DNA of 64,000 nt, taken from NCBI GenBank assembly GCA_902702965.1, contig CACRXP010000015.1:2511448-2575447 (forward strand), given 5' to 3'. The DNA comes from Spirometra erinaceieuropaei. Taxonomy: Eukaryota > Platyhelminthes > Cestoda > Diphyllobothriidea > Diphyllobothriidae. The notes under the pieces were generated by a model that saw only the letters and a list, made by a program, of their open reading frames with translations, was not told the DNA's origin and did no database searches. Below, one piece after another: positions 1 to 12,575 of the stretch. The translations under genes were made by a program, and so were the position numbers. Each line of letters begins with the position of its first letter. Positions within the stretch are counted from its first letter, which is position 1.

Positions 1-560
1 TGTCACCTTCTTTGGAAAAGTGGATTTCGTCGGACAACGACAGATCTTGTTTGTTGCCAAAAATGCCTCACGGTTTGTGCTCGTAAAATTGAGTTCAACT
101 GCGAACAAAATGTTCCCTGGCAACTGCATCGGTATCGCCAGCGCCCTTTTCCTGGTAACATTTCTCGTCTAATCAAAAGACGAAGTATGGATTTTTAACT
201 GGTGTTTGAGCTTTTCTTGCATCTTGGACAGATTTCACTCTCGGAGTTCGGAGACCTGTCGTTAAACCGGGTTATCCCAACGCGTGCGGCCCGGATGCTT
301 TCAACAGCTTCCATATTAAAACTGAGTACTCATTATGTCTAAGTGTACCCATTTTCCTACTCTTTAAATCAATCAAAGCGAAGTGATTTCTTTTAAAAGC
401 ACGCAAATTGAACTGCCATCGTTTCGGCTTGAACGGCGTGTTCAATGCCTTACATGAGGATGTATATTGGTACTGCATAAATAAATGGACGTTACGCAGG
501 TTCCTCAACTTCTGATAATCTATTTGCTTGCAAAATCGTGGATGTTAAAATGCTATAAGA
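1..560. other. No gene recognised (window start)
   Basis: I see no supported gene, RNA or repeat here. A 78-codon open frame on the minus strand (272-508) has no splice signals or recognisable motif and is of a length expected by chance. Confidence 0.5.
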
Positions 561-564
561 CAGT

Positions 565-660
565 TTGGAGTCGGGGAGAAGGAGAAACGATCGCTGGAAC
601 AAGTGCATCATTAGCCTGACGTTGTGGATTCTCACTGGCATTCATCATCAGAGGCGGGGG
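565..660 (-). mobile_element. Penelope-like element 3' tail with hammerhead-like motif
   Basis: Read on the minus strand, this matches the tail found after the PLE coding ends at 45.4 and 57.2 kb and in the isolated tails at 55.6 and 63.7 kb. It has CTGATGA, then a spacer ending GAGAATCC, then GTCAGGCTAAT, then TTGTTCCAGCGATCGTTTCT. No coding part is attached, so this is a solo tail. GCCT before CTGATGA can pair with AGGC after GTC. The GAAAC box seen in other copies is altered to ACAAC here. Confidence 0.6.
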
Positions 661-2085
661 CAAATAAGGGTAGTGGATCGCCCACGCATTGCAATGTTTA
701 TAGGATGTCGTTGCTAAGCTGCTACATGCCTATCACAGTTGTTAGCTTCCGAGTGCATCACAGCTCGACTGGTTAGGTGTTAAAGTATGCCGTTGCTATG
801 CGCCTGAGTGCCGGTCAAGATTGTCGGCTCCCGCGCTCATCGCACGCTCATCAAATCCCTAACGTCATGGAAAGTTACAGAGGAACGCATGGCTGCCGAA
901 CCATTTCCAAAAATCATTTTAGATATTTTTACTAAGTTCCTACGTTAACGATCGGCATACAATGTCTACTGGATCGCAATCACCTGAGCTACAGTAGCCC
1001 ATGCCTACCACAAAATAGAAACAGTTTTCTGATATGCCAGATTAAAGTATATCACGTAGCACGTGATGTGGCTGCTGTTTGATATTCATCCTCGAAGTTA
1101 TGCAAAATGTATGCCTTTAATTATTGTGGTCGAGAATAATAAGGTTGACATAGGAAGTACAAAATCCGGGCTCAGAATGGATGTGAGTGAAGACAGTTAT
1201 GAAAGTGGTCCACAAAATCTTCCCGCAGAGAAAATGAACAGGTAAGTCAACAGAGGCAGAATACAGTGGCCGAGACATAATCATGACTGCCTAGCTCTCT
1301 AGCCTCCATCAAATTATTAGTTTTTGCCTGGGCGACGATCCATTATACGCATATATATGGCCACTAACTAAAATACCAGACACATGCTTATCTGATGTTT
1401 CTCCTGCTGCATGATACAGTCCCGTGGGATTCTGTTTCCTAGCGGATCCACCGTGTTTTCTATACAATTTCTGGCCTATGGGCCCCAGAGAAAAATCCGC
1501 CTACTCAACTCAGAAACTACAAAGCGAAATACGTGATTTTTATTCTCCAGGATATGCATTTATGGGGTCAGGTCCAAAAAATTTCAATGAACTTCAGGGT
1601 CGAAGATAATCAGCTACGTGGTTATTCCAATGATCTTGTAGTAAAATGACCTCAGGAACCATTATTTTATTGGCCTGACGTTTCCAAAACAGATGAGATT
1701 TCATCGTCGAAGGTACGTTGCATGCGGAACTTCACAGTAGTAAGGGGTTTTGTTAGTGCCGGTATCCCACTGATTGTCGAGCCATCTATCCATACTGTTC
1801 TTCCTCACTCCTAAGCTCAGTGAGGGGCGGCGTCGGGGTGACCAAGGCCATTGCTCTTGTTCGCATTGTCCGTGCTTGGTGTCCGCCCTCCGAGTATCTT
1901 GTCCTCATGACCCCGCTTACACCTGCTTGCAAACGTGGGAATGGTGGTTGTCACACCGACGTTGGTAACCCTCGTCACCGGCGTTCGTTTCCGCCGCGTA
2001 CTCCCGTCCACCTGCATTCAGACTCTGTAAGCGGTCTCGTGGGTTTGCGTTTGCCATCGGTTATTCCCCGTTTTTTATTTGTTTC
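661..2085. other. No supported gene; possible remnant flank of the PLE
   Basis: Nothing here has a recognisable coding or RNA signature. The part from about 1800 onward lies just 3' of the PLE body (minus strand) and may be its 3' untranslated remnant. The overlapping open frames on both strands at 1774-2194 look like shadows. Confidence 0.4.
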
Positions 2086-3280
2086 CGGCACCAATCAACT
2101 CTCATCCGTGTTCCCGCTCGGTCTGGGTTCGAATACTGCCAAGCCTATCCTGGTAATCTGGTCGCAGTCCAATTTTGGTGGCCTGCACCCGTGAAGCTTT
2201 ATATACTGCCGGCAGAGATGCACGACCGTTGATGGAGGTAGTTGGGGTATATCAGGTCTCAACCTAACCGTTTGGTCGCTCTCTTGGACCAGGACTTCGA
2301 CGTCTTGGAAAGCGAAGGCATGGACAAAAGCTGTGCAGTGTTCCGCCACCATTAAGAGCTGAACCATTCTATTCACCGCCCTCCCATGCTCGCTCATTCG
2401 GGTCTGAAATCTCTTTGCGGTCTTTTCAATGTAGTAAGCTTCACTGGAACTTCAGTCGATCCGGTACACAACATTTACCGCTTCGCCTAGTGGTCTCATG
2501 GCCAGACATGTATTTGTTGCCTTGGGTTTGCAGGCGATGCTTATACCCAATGGTTGCAAGGGACATGCAATGATTTGGGTAGCCTTTGCAATATGTGGTA
2601 GTGCTCGCTAGACCTTCGGTTGATTTACGGTTGAATGTACACTTGAGCTGGACAGTCTGGCGTGTTGTATAAAGCTTCAAGGGTAGCCGTTGAAAGTGAA
2701 CATCCGTCCAACATATTTGAGTTCGGTTATTTTGTCGGCGGTTTTGCTGCAATGAGTGCCAGCTCTCTTGTAGACAATTCCCACACAGATGCTTTTCTGA
2801 CACAACGTGTGGTTACCGTGGCAGGACAGTACCTGTCGATTGTTGACAGCTACCTTGTTGACCGTCATCTCCAGGGTTCTGTTGACCAGAAAGTTTTTCA
2901 TGACGCCTGGGAACACGACCTGGTTATTGTTCTTTGTCTTCATGGTGAACTGAGTGTCAGAAAATTCAGAGTCTGGTAACAGGTGGAATTTTAAGACCAT
3001 GTCCTATTTGAGAATGAAAAAAGTGTTGCCTAAATATCACGGCTGCAGACACCAGCGCCTCTAACCGTTGGAAAATCACCTCAGCAATGAAATCGGGTAG
3101 CAGTGAGTTTATCGGTGCACCTTTGATTTGCCCGTACATAGTGCATTCTAGACGGAGAAACTTCGTGCAGTTGCTTAAATACTGCCGCAAAAACTACTTC
3201 TCCTTTGAAAGGTTGGGTCACATTTCGAACTATCCCTATAACTGTGATGCCAAAATTGTTGTGCCACATATACATCTTAT
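2086..3280 (-). mobile_element. Penelope-like retroelement body, degraded (reverse transcriptase to GIY-YIG endonuclease)
   Basis: PLEs encode a reverse transcriptase fused to a C-terminal GIY-YIG endonuclease. Read 5' to 3' on the minus strand, the frames here follow that order. A segment with TMYGQIKGAP (near 3139) is the region just before the catalytic palm; the following GSP-type motif is altered to INSLL. Next come QFTMKTKNNNQ (near 2940), a basic stretch ending FNGYP (near 2677), and a GIY-YIG-like piece with VVYRI, YYIEKT and TRMSEHG (about 2380-2470). The segments lie in different frames separated by stops and shifts, so the copy is dead. Its 5' part is missing. The same modules occur in the same order in the copy at 57.2-58.6 kb, which supports the call. 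Confidence 0.75.
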
Positions 3281-4204
3281 CTAGTTAGGCGGTTTAAATT
3301 CTTAATCAAGAATTACGTGGACAAAAAGTGCCATAGCGACAACACTGAATAAGAATGAGTCATTGTTTTCTCAATGCAGTTTTGCTGCGCAGAGGCCGAC
3401 GACGTCAAAGATGGGAACAGAATATTAACTGTGGTTTATTCTGGGCCTCCTCGTAGACACTGCCGGCTTGAGGTGAACACGGGAATTGTTTAGCTCCCTG
3501 AATATTTGAAAATACCGTATTAGCACACAACCCCGTCCTGTCTGCGGTGACAAATGATGGTGCAAAGGAGCCATGACCTAGCCCTGTATGTCGTTGGTCC
3601 TTTATTTACAGCACACTTGATGAGCTGTTCTGAAATTTTTGTTAGTACATTAAGCATGAGTACGTTCTTCGTGTAAGATCACTTTTGAGAGCCCACTCGT
3701 AATCCTATCATTTGATCCCATCCATCACCGTCAAAATTGTAGGGTTGGCGCCTGGAATTTCAACCGTTGGCCCAGTCGAACTGCTCTCCGGAAAAAATTA
3801 CGGGAGTATTTTGTTTGCACAATTATTACTACAGGGTAATGTATGTGAAGAAATTATGCTGACTATCCGTACCACAGAAACATGCAATATTGTTAACGGG
3901 CTGCGCAAAAGTCGAAGTTGAACGACCTTTTGGGATGGGATGTGGCTGGAACCATGTGCTAAGGGAACATTTACTGCAAGTTGTATGCTATACGTATCAG
4001 TGGGTTGTAGGCCAATCGCATAAGGGAATGCCTTTGTTCATGACAGGTGGTTTTCATATTTGAGAGAGACGAGAGGGGATAATGGGGTACCCGAATGTAC
4101 TACGCTGTATTTCGGGAGAGGTGTGGAGCGGACTTTCGAAGCGGTACCACCCGGCGTCAGTTTCGTGTTAGGATTTTAAATGATTAAAACACGGGCTCAT
4201 TCTC
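3281..4204. other. No supported gene
   Basis: This lies between the PLE and LINE fossils. A 69-codon frame at 3712-3921 (+) has no supporting feature. I see nothing else. Confidence 0.4.
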
Positions 4205-5880
4205 ATGGTCTCCTATCTTTATAACTTATGCTTAACGGCGAACTTTATTAAGTCGGTCCTTGGCTCTGAACGCAAAGGTATTCCTCTACATTCAATCTCG
4301 CAAAATTGGCAGACGTCTGTAAACCCGTATTGCTTAGGCCAAACTGAGATCTTGTGTGCTAATGCACAAAGTTCCGTTTCGAAAATCGACAAAATCAAAA
4401 TGCTAGTATCAGGACTAAACAATCATGTCGATGCCATAACAACAAAGTGACTCGAAGCCGAAATCGCGATCGGAGATTTCGACACATGCATATTTGCTCT
4501 TTCTCAGAGACTGTCGAAATAGACAGATGGTGTTGTGGTAGTCATATAGGACAGGAATTTCGGCAATTGAACAGGCGCACACCCTCCCGCTTGGATAGGA
4601 ATCTGAAGAGTAATAGACAAAATCTAGAATTCTTCACGGTTTATAGACCATTTAACCTTCTGTGTGCGGCTGACAAATCGTTCCTCGATTTCACCAAGGA
4701 AACATCCGGCCGCCAAGAGATTCCTATTGCTGTAGATTACAACGCACCCGCAAAAGACTACGAAGATGTGACAGTTGAGGGAACGCCAACCTTGAAAGCG
4801 ACTGGACGCCATGCAGGGCTTACCTCTGGCATAGCATGTAAAGACACCAAGAAGATTACGAGTGAGCCAGAAAACTAATAGTTTGAGAAAAGTTTTTATG
4901 AAAGTCATTTTTAATATTGACGAAGCGTATTCTAGTGTACCTCTCAGCAAGAGTGACCATGTAATGCTGCTGTGAAAGTCCTTGCTCTATTCTCAAAATC
5001 CACAAGTATAGGCCCGTTAGTCTGACCGTATATAAGTTGTCAATGGGGTTACTGAGGGAAGACCACTTACTTTCAGGGCTCCAGCACGGCAACGAACACA
5101 CTTTCTTGTCTTTCCAATGTATTGCTCGCGAGCGAGCAGTGAACGCGTCGCCGGATGAGGATGGTAGGGACGACGAGAGCGTCCCATACAAACGTCTAAC
5201 CCGCAAACTAACGGGAATCCAAATACGCTGAAATGAACCACAGATTTCCTTAAAGGGAGATGCAGACCGTGTTTGTTGATATCTGGATGTCAACCCCTAC
5301 TCCCATATTAAATGGTATCCCTTATACCTTGGTCTTACGCACGTTGCTTTTTCTAATTTATATGAACGGCCCTGTGGAATTATTAGGTTGCAGAGCCACC
5401 ATGTTCGGTGACGATGGTAGACTGTGGAGAACCGTAAGATCTTATGCGGACAGGTACACATTTTAGGAGGATCTCAATCGATCCAGCAGACATTCTGCTA
5501 GTTGGCTCTTAAATTTTAACGTTGATAAGTGTTTGGTCCTATGATTTTGTAGCAGAAGTACCAACTAGAAGGATGATTCCTTTCGTCACCACTTTCATGG
5601 ACAACAACTTTCGACTGTTGAGAAACAGAAGGACTCTGATGTTTTAATCATCTCCTCACATTTAATCCATCTGAAGGCAGCTAAGCGCACAACGCAGTTT
5701 TTATTTACGATTAGACGAGGATTAGTGCAAATTTAAAAGGGACTGTCCGCAAAACCCTGCGGGATATTCGTTCGGCCTCATTTACAAACTGAGGTCCACG
5801 CCAAGTGTCCATGGTTTAAGAAGGGTTGTCAAGATGTAAACTGACTGTAGTCAAGGGTTAAGAAGATAGTAACCAATCCT
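4205..5880 (+). mobile_element. Non-LTR retrotransposon fossil (CR1/Jockey-like LINE): endonuclease and reverse transcriptase
   Basis: Fragments follow the order of a LINE polyprotein. The apurinic-type endonuclease start is seen as CANAQSSVSKID (near 4350), followed by VDAIT. The middle of that domain appears at 4620-4790 as VYRPFN, AADKSFLDF and VDYNAPAKDYEDV, equivalent to the usual YRPP and GDFNAP blocks. Reverse-transcriptase pieces follow: YRPVSLT near 5000, LLFLIYMNGPVELL near 5350, and FGDD near 5410 where active copies have F/YADD. Next is NVDKCLVL near 5520, then thumb-like sequence with FTIRRG near 5710. Stops and frameshifts separate the segments. The order is intact but the spacing is shorter than in a full LINE, so internal deletions are likely. 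Assignment to the CR1/Jockey group is from motif style only. Confidence 0.8.
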
Positions 5881-5884
5881 AGCT

Positions 5885-5995
5885 TATACGTTGTCGTCAA
5901 CTAACCATACCCAACGCCGAGGAGTACATCACCGGGGCTCGTTCCCGCGACCTCTTTGTTAGACATCCAACGTCCCTAACCCTCCACCGGTCTTC
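5885..5995 (-). repeat. SINE fragment (right-arm type)
   Basis: On the minus strand this carries GGCGTTGGGTATGG followed by a degraded version of the GACTGGCGACGG block that ends the SINE arms at 18.7, 26.0 and 36.9 kb. Upstream on that strand is GAGCCCCGG, the remnant of the B-box region. It is partial and diverged. Confidence 0.5.
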
Positions 5996-8900
5996 ATCAG
6001 TCGATGCATGTCAAAAATCATTTTTGGAGTCCGCGTGTTTTCAGAATATCTAATGGCATGTGAAGATTCAATTCGGTTTTCTACTAAGTAACTAATGAAC
6101 TTTCAAGCTTTTTCGTTGAATAGAATAATATGAAACTATAGGTGTTATCTAGGTGTTAGTTTCCGCACTACCACATGCCACAGGCTCGTTATTTTCAGAG
6201 ATCATTGAGTTGTGCTTGCGAAGTATCAAGTTTATGGCACCAAACATTTATCAGACTAAATAAACAGAGGAGAAAGCCAATTCGGCAGACTAGACCGGTT
6301 AACGAGAAAGGACAGACAACAATGGACAAACCGCTGGTGGGTGAAAGGAGTGAGCACTGATTCACGGTAAGCTTTGGGGCGGGTAGCAGGGAAGGGCGCA
6401 CTGCTATGGCTCTAAGTGTTTTAAGGGAAGAAACGGGACGACGAATAATTAAGAATACAACCGGCTGAACTAGTGGGGCTAGGTGTAAAATGGGACTATT
6501 GGTCTGTGCGCCGTGGTCGAAGGTGTTAGGGGTCCCGATTGCGGTTTGACGTGTCTGAGAAAGAGGGTTGCAAGATAGTGAGCTCTTCCATGTGTGAGGA
6601 GGATTAGTTGCCTACGTATTCGTCAGCGATGTTTCGAAAATATGAATCGGCGTTGTAATTATTTTTGTGGAAATTTATTGTCTAGGAAGGAAATGGGTAT
6701 CGTCAAATAGTGGTTGTTCTGAGGGAGGATATCGTGCACCATATGTTAATGAAACATATCTTGAAAAGGCTTAACTTTCTGTAGATCTTTCGGTCCTTTG
6801 TGTTTAATTCTCACAAACGTGCATTGTGGATTAAATAGGAACCCTTTTTTAAGAGAAAAGTATATTTTCTCCCACTTTTCTAGAAAAAAATTTATAACCT
6901 GCATACTTTTGTGGAAATATAATAGTTCCGTATTGTTAATGCTTAAACAGGGTAAAGAAGGGAGGAAGGCAATTAATACACGTTAGTGAGGCATGACTGA
7001 GGTTTAATAACGCACGAATCTCGGTGAAATTATTCGTTGACTACGTCCATACTCAACCGCAAATATGTAACTAGTATCTGTCATGTATACTTCCGCCTCG
7101 TTTATTTTGTACTTGTGTAGATAGAACCTAAGGTGCTGAAAATCTTGAAAAGCAATTAGCATCGACTCTGTGGCACGCATTGTATTATATTATACAAACC
7201 GTACTCGGATTATACTAAGGGACGAATTTGCTAAAATTGGATACATCTGACTATCGGTCTCGATTCAACCAACAAATTCAGGCAATGCATATTGCTAGTT
7301 TGGATTTCTAAATGTTCATTGTGATTGGCGACAGGGTTTGAATGAATAAAAAACACCCCGTAAACTGTAAGGAGGTTTTTATTGATGGGCTAAGCAATTG
7401 GACTAAGGGAAGGTTGTCGACACATAAACGGTAGGCAAACTCTTCGAGAATATGCTGTATCTTATTTTTCACTCTGGTTGGATAGCCATCATGTGCCTGA
7501 ATACCGCAGTGCCGTAACAATTGTCCATGTGAGCCAAAACATTGTAACGTTCGTTTTTGTCAATCAGTTCTTCTAACCACTATGGCCGGTCTCACCAGGG
7601 ACAATTTCTTTGGCCAACAGCGACAGCTGTTCTTCGGCGCTTCTGTTTGGTCTAGCCCAAATTCATGAAAGAAAATAGCGACTGATAATATCCGATACCG
7701 AGCAACCCCTCCCTTCTGACGGTCGGCAGTTAGCCGTCAGCAGTTTTTATTCTCCTGAATCCTCCAAACCATAAAGACCACCAGCAAATTTATTTTTATT
7801 CCTTATCGACAGGTTTTTTTTACTGCAGGCAGGATTTGGGTTTAAAGCTTCCCTAACAATGCCTGCAAACTGGCATTAAATAAAAGTCTAATTATAATAA
7901 TTATTATTAACGCAAAGAGTACACTTGGTTATTTATTTTATACGTCAAGAGTTCTTCAAGGTGTCACTTATATTCTAAATTTTTAGACTTAGCTATACTT
8001 AATTTAATCTTACTTGCCGCATAGGGTTTCGCGTTTCCTACAACGGTTTGTCCGTTGCAGTACACGGCCACATCCTTTGTACTGCCTTCTGTTAGCACAT
8101 TGTGGAATGGGTGCCTGCCGTGCGTATAAACGATAAAGTTAGGCCGCCGGCGTTCGAAATGATGATACTTATTTCAATTCACTGCATACGCAATAAAAAG
8201 GTATCAGGCTGAGAAAAATTTTAGATTATGAAAAACTACTTCTGTCAAAATAAATGAAACGGTAATAGGAAAAGTGTTTCCTGTATCTTTCGAGTCAAAT
8301 TATTCCTGAGTACGCGGCAGACGCTCAGGAGTTGCCTCATACCCATCACGTTTTTTGCGCCTATATGCCTTTCGGTAACATCATAAATGCTTAACTCAAA
8401 TCCTGCCTTACAGTATGCATGCTGTTAGACAATTAGGTACGATAACCTGTAAACATAATACAAGGGAATTGGCATTAGGAGGGATATTATAGATAGTAAT
8501 TCTAAAAAAGGCAATACAATAGAGTTGCCATTCAAGCCAGGACCTTCAGTAATGACTTCAGGGGTGGTAGATTAGTAATGGATTTGACAAATTTATTTGA
8601 CAGAATATTGAAGATTGCAAACGGCGATTCAATATTTGCTATGATATTTATTTAAATCGATCAGCCATCGATAAATCTGACGTCACGTTAGTGCGAATCA
8701 AGTTTCGGAGAAAAATTGCTGATAAATTCATCGCTTTAGACGTCGTGATACCAGAGAAACAGTCATTGAAACGCATAGGGATGAATAATTAATCGGGCAG
8801 TCAGTCCATTTAATTATGCTTTGCTTGACGGAGATAGAGTAGAACTACTAACTTTGAAATTCCACTCAAATCTTTATTTAACACAGTGGCAGGGGTGCAC

Positions 8901-11900
8901 AGATAGCCATACGGTACTCACACATCTCGTTGTCTTTAGGCACTCTCTATCGAGCCCCTGTAACAGCCGCATAGTGCCTTATTAGAGCTAGTTCGCGATT
9001 TTCACCGCTTTTGATTTCATTTCCTTTATATAACCGATAGGGTGATATAAATTTATTGTGAGAGAAAACTTGCGCGGGAATTGATCATCAGTCGGCGAAC
9101 ATATCGGACTTCGAGTAGTAGCAAATAATACTTAAAATAAAACAATGAAAATGGTAGCTGCCAATGGAATTTTTGTGCAAGAAGCAGATTTACTAATTAA
9201 ATTTTATGTCAGAGGTGGGCAGCCGATAATGGGTACATGAGTAGAATGCTGAAAGTAGGAACTGCCAGATATAAAGTAACCAATGACAACAAAGGACCAA
9301 AAGTGGAAAAATTGGTCCGCTTTGTGAAAAGTCGAAAAAGCACCTGAAGGTTGAAAAGATGCTGGCTAAATTTGTTCATCGAGAAAAAAATACCAATAGG
9401 CAGTTCAAACTAGTTTATTCAAAATATCTAATGATAATTAACGAAAAAATTTACCTACTAGTAGAGGCTTTGCTGTGTGTATGTAATGATGACGTATAAC
9501 TTCGAAAGGTTCCAAATGTTCCAAACGTGTTTACTAAAGACATTACCATACATTGTGTTTAAACAGTTAAGGTCAGTTTTGTTTACATCCCGCTTCATAT
9601 AAAATAATGACATCACGGCGCACAAAAGTGTGTTCGCCCAATCGCGTCTTGGCAATGCTGATCCAATCACTCTTAATGCAAAGAACATCATATGACACAG
9701 TTTAGTTGGTTACCTCGCTTTTTGCTGTGGTATAATGCTCAAATGTTTTTGTTACATTTCTAAAGTCAACCGTGTCTGCAGTCACTGAGATTTTGGATTT
9801 CTAAGTAGCAAGTCAGCAGTCTTGACCGCAATTGTTGTTTAGTTATGTGACATAAGACATAACTTGATGTAAGTCAACAAGCACGGTTAATGCGAAACTT
9901 CCATCGAAAATGGTTGTGGTTTTCGTCCAGATTGAGATAGGTTAAAGCGAGGTAACAAAAAGCGCGAACTGTGCATTAGGATCGAGCAGTATTTCGGCTG
10001 AGTGAACGGATGTATATAACTCTTAAAAAATTAAAAATTCATTTCCCTTATATCCTCTATAGCCTATTAAATGTCATTCTGATATTTGGCGTGGAAATCC
10101 TAAATCAAAATGAAAAAATCAGCACATTTCTTCTTGTGATGTTTACTGAATCCTGAGCAATTGGTTAATGAATAGCGGAATTAGATATTCTTGGGACCCG
10201 GAATATTCAGACGAGGTTCTAGATATTTAACCACTAAGACATTTTCTTTCCTGGATACTGCTTGCTGTTGCGCATTCTGCATATTTAAGTAAGTATGGAA
10301 AATATAAATAGCTCCATTCCATTCGATTACTTAGGCGTCGGGACAGGAGCCTTTCATTTGCCCAGCACTGTTCCTCATTTGTAAATGAATGGGAAGCAAG
10401 TTAATGGAGTCCGGGGAAAATTGCTCAATAAAGGTCCGAGCTCTCAGTCTAGTACTAAGAGGAAACAGAAGAAAGAACTGGCCAAATGTTGAAAGAAAGC
10501 AAAACGAATGAAACCACTAGTGCCCAGGCGTTGAGCATACCGACAAACAAGGTGACATGGAAACAAGCAGATGATATTCAAAGCAAATAAATATTAGGCC
10601 GGTAAATTTGTTGTAAAATGGCGAGATAAATACCTCTAAGCCTGTATTCTCTAGGTTTCTCCAAGTGCCCAGTAATTAATAACTACAAGTAGGAAAATTC
10701 TGCTAAATGCCGCCAATACATGATAAACTTTGCCTTCCTGTGCTCTAAATAGGTGATGACTTCATTGAAGAGAGCAAAATTATGTGAACTTTGACCTGAT
10801 GTTCGTAGTATAAACGTTAATTAAAACTACAAAGAAAAGTAGATACAGGAAAAACTTAACACTAGGTAGGGTATGCTTCATATCTAAGGGGAAAAATAAG
10901 GACCGTAAAAAGGAGTATAGAAAACAGGGCAAAAGGGTAACAATTGTACTCACAAAAGACGAAACCCGCTTCACGATTAGATGACGCAACGGGAATGTTC
11001 TGGGTAAAGTTTAGACGGTTCGGAGCTGAAATCCGTTCCTAGGACAGTTGCACAGGATGAATTTGTTCCCTGTTAGATTTGAACCAAAAAATATGAATGT
11101 TTCACGGCAAATGATTAAAAGGGATTGAAGAACATTGGCGCAATCAGCGAAGAAACGACACCAAGCAGTAGTCGGACACAAAAGCCACGCGTTGGTAAAT
11201 TTGAGCGGCAGTGCAAAAAGTTCAGATGCGCAAGAAAGTTTAAAATGAATAATCGAAGATGCATAGAAACTTACATCTTTCATCGATCTTTGTCTTGAAT
11301 TGGCATAGCCATACCAGTGGTTACTACGACGTAGACCAGAGGTAATATAAAGTTGCAGCTCATCATAATAAACTGAATTATTTTAAGATCCGACTTTTAA
11401 AATATTCACAGTGACCTCCTAAGACATTTTGGGGAGCCCGAATATTCATTGCGAGGTTAACGGAATGACGATAACTTGTTCACCCACTGACACCCAATCA
11501 CTGCTTGGACAGTTTTATTGTCGCAACTGATGCACTGCTTTTCAGATCACGTTTATCTGGCGTAGGAGTTGGACCCGCTGGGGTGTGTCATCGTTTTAAA
11601 AATTACTACAAAAACCTAACTTTGAAAATATAACAACTATTGCGGACAAAATACATGAACATAGCTTATTTTTCGTGCTTTTTGTGAGGATATGCCGTTA
11701 TTTTACAAACTTTTCTTCGCCACCGTTTAATCCCATAGTTTTGCACGGTTTTTGGAAGGATTTGAATTAAGTCTACTGAAAATTGTGAATCTGGTGAGGC
11801 GCCGCTTGTGATTTTTTCTTTCTTTTAAATCGTTTGTTTCCTCGGTCTGTTGTTCTGTGTAAACCAATTCACACACTTCCAATAATTATAATTTATGTCT

Positions 11901-12357
11901 CAGTCTAGATTTAGGACTTTAGTCAACAGTGCTGCTGTTGACGGTTATTTTGAACCGAACTAGTTTATTTGGTTTTGGGGAAATTTCTTCCAACAAAGTT
12001 AACTCTGTTCTGTTGGAGATCATTAACGACAGTCTTTTTCTTCCGTACCCTCTATCACGTTGGGATCACTGAGATCCTATATTAACGTCCACTCACGTGT
12101 TTTTTTAAATCTGTCCATAAGATATCATCGGTCCTTCAGAAAATCTCATGAAGTCAATTTCCTTCGGTCTCAGTTTTTATATATAAAAACAATAATCTGT
12201 TTCATCTATTCTATTTCCGAATTATTTTTGCACATTTTGCGAATATGTACACGAGTGCATAGCTAAAAACATTCGAGAATCTGGATTGAAGTGGGAAAAT
12301 GTTTTACGTTAATGCAGTCACGCGTAAATTCGGTGAATGAGAACTGTGTTGTGACAA
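5996..12357. other. AT-rich stretch without a supported gene
   Basis: Open frames here are 60-78 codons, scattered over both strands, with low-complexity or unlikely compositions and no convincing splice pairs. I see no rRNA, tRNA, LINE or PLE motif. It could be intron or intergenic sequence. Confidence 0.5.
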
Positions 12358-12575
12358 ATGTTACTTATATCTCCAAAGGACATATTCATGATCTGTAATG
12401 AGACCTCTTGGCTCTGTACATTTGCACATGCGTATGACATCCGGCATCGCGCTGTGGCAGATGTCAATGAGTTTGACAAAACCTTGACGACTCCAAATTG
12501 TATTTTAAATGATTTTAAATTCCTTGTTGATTTATATTTAAACTCCTTCGCTTTTGAAATTGTCTTTTCCTCTAG
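12358..12575 (+). CDS. Weak exon candidate
   Basis: An open frame of 72 codons plus 2 bases begins at an ATG immediately after an in-frame stop and runs into a perfect donor (CTAG|GTGAGTG). The protein is unremarkable, with the segment AHAYDIRHRAVADVNEFDK in its middle. Composition turns AT-rich toward the donor. It could equally be chance, since random frames of this length are expected in a window this size. No family is recognised. Confidence 0.2.

Noticed and set aside
1820..2194. 124-codon plus ORF
   Set aside because: It lies opposite the 3' part of a Penelope-like element and is read as a shadow.
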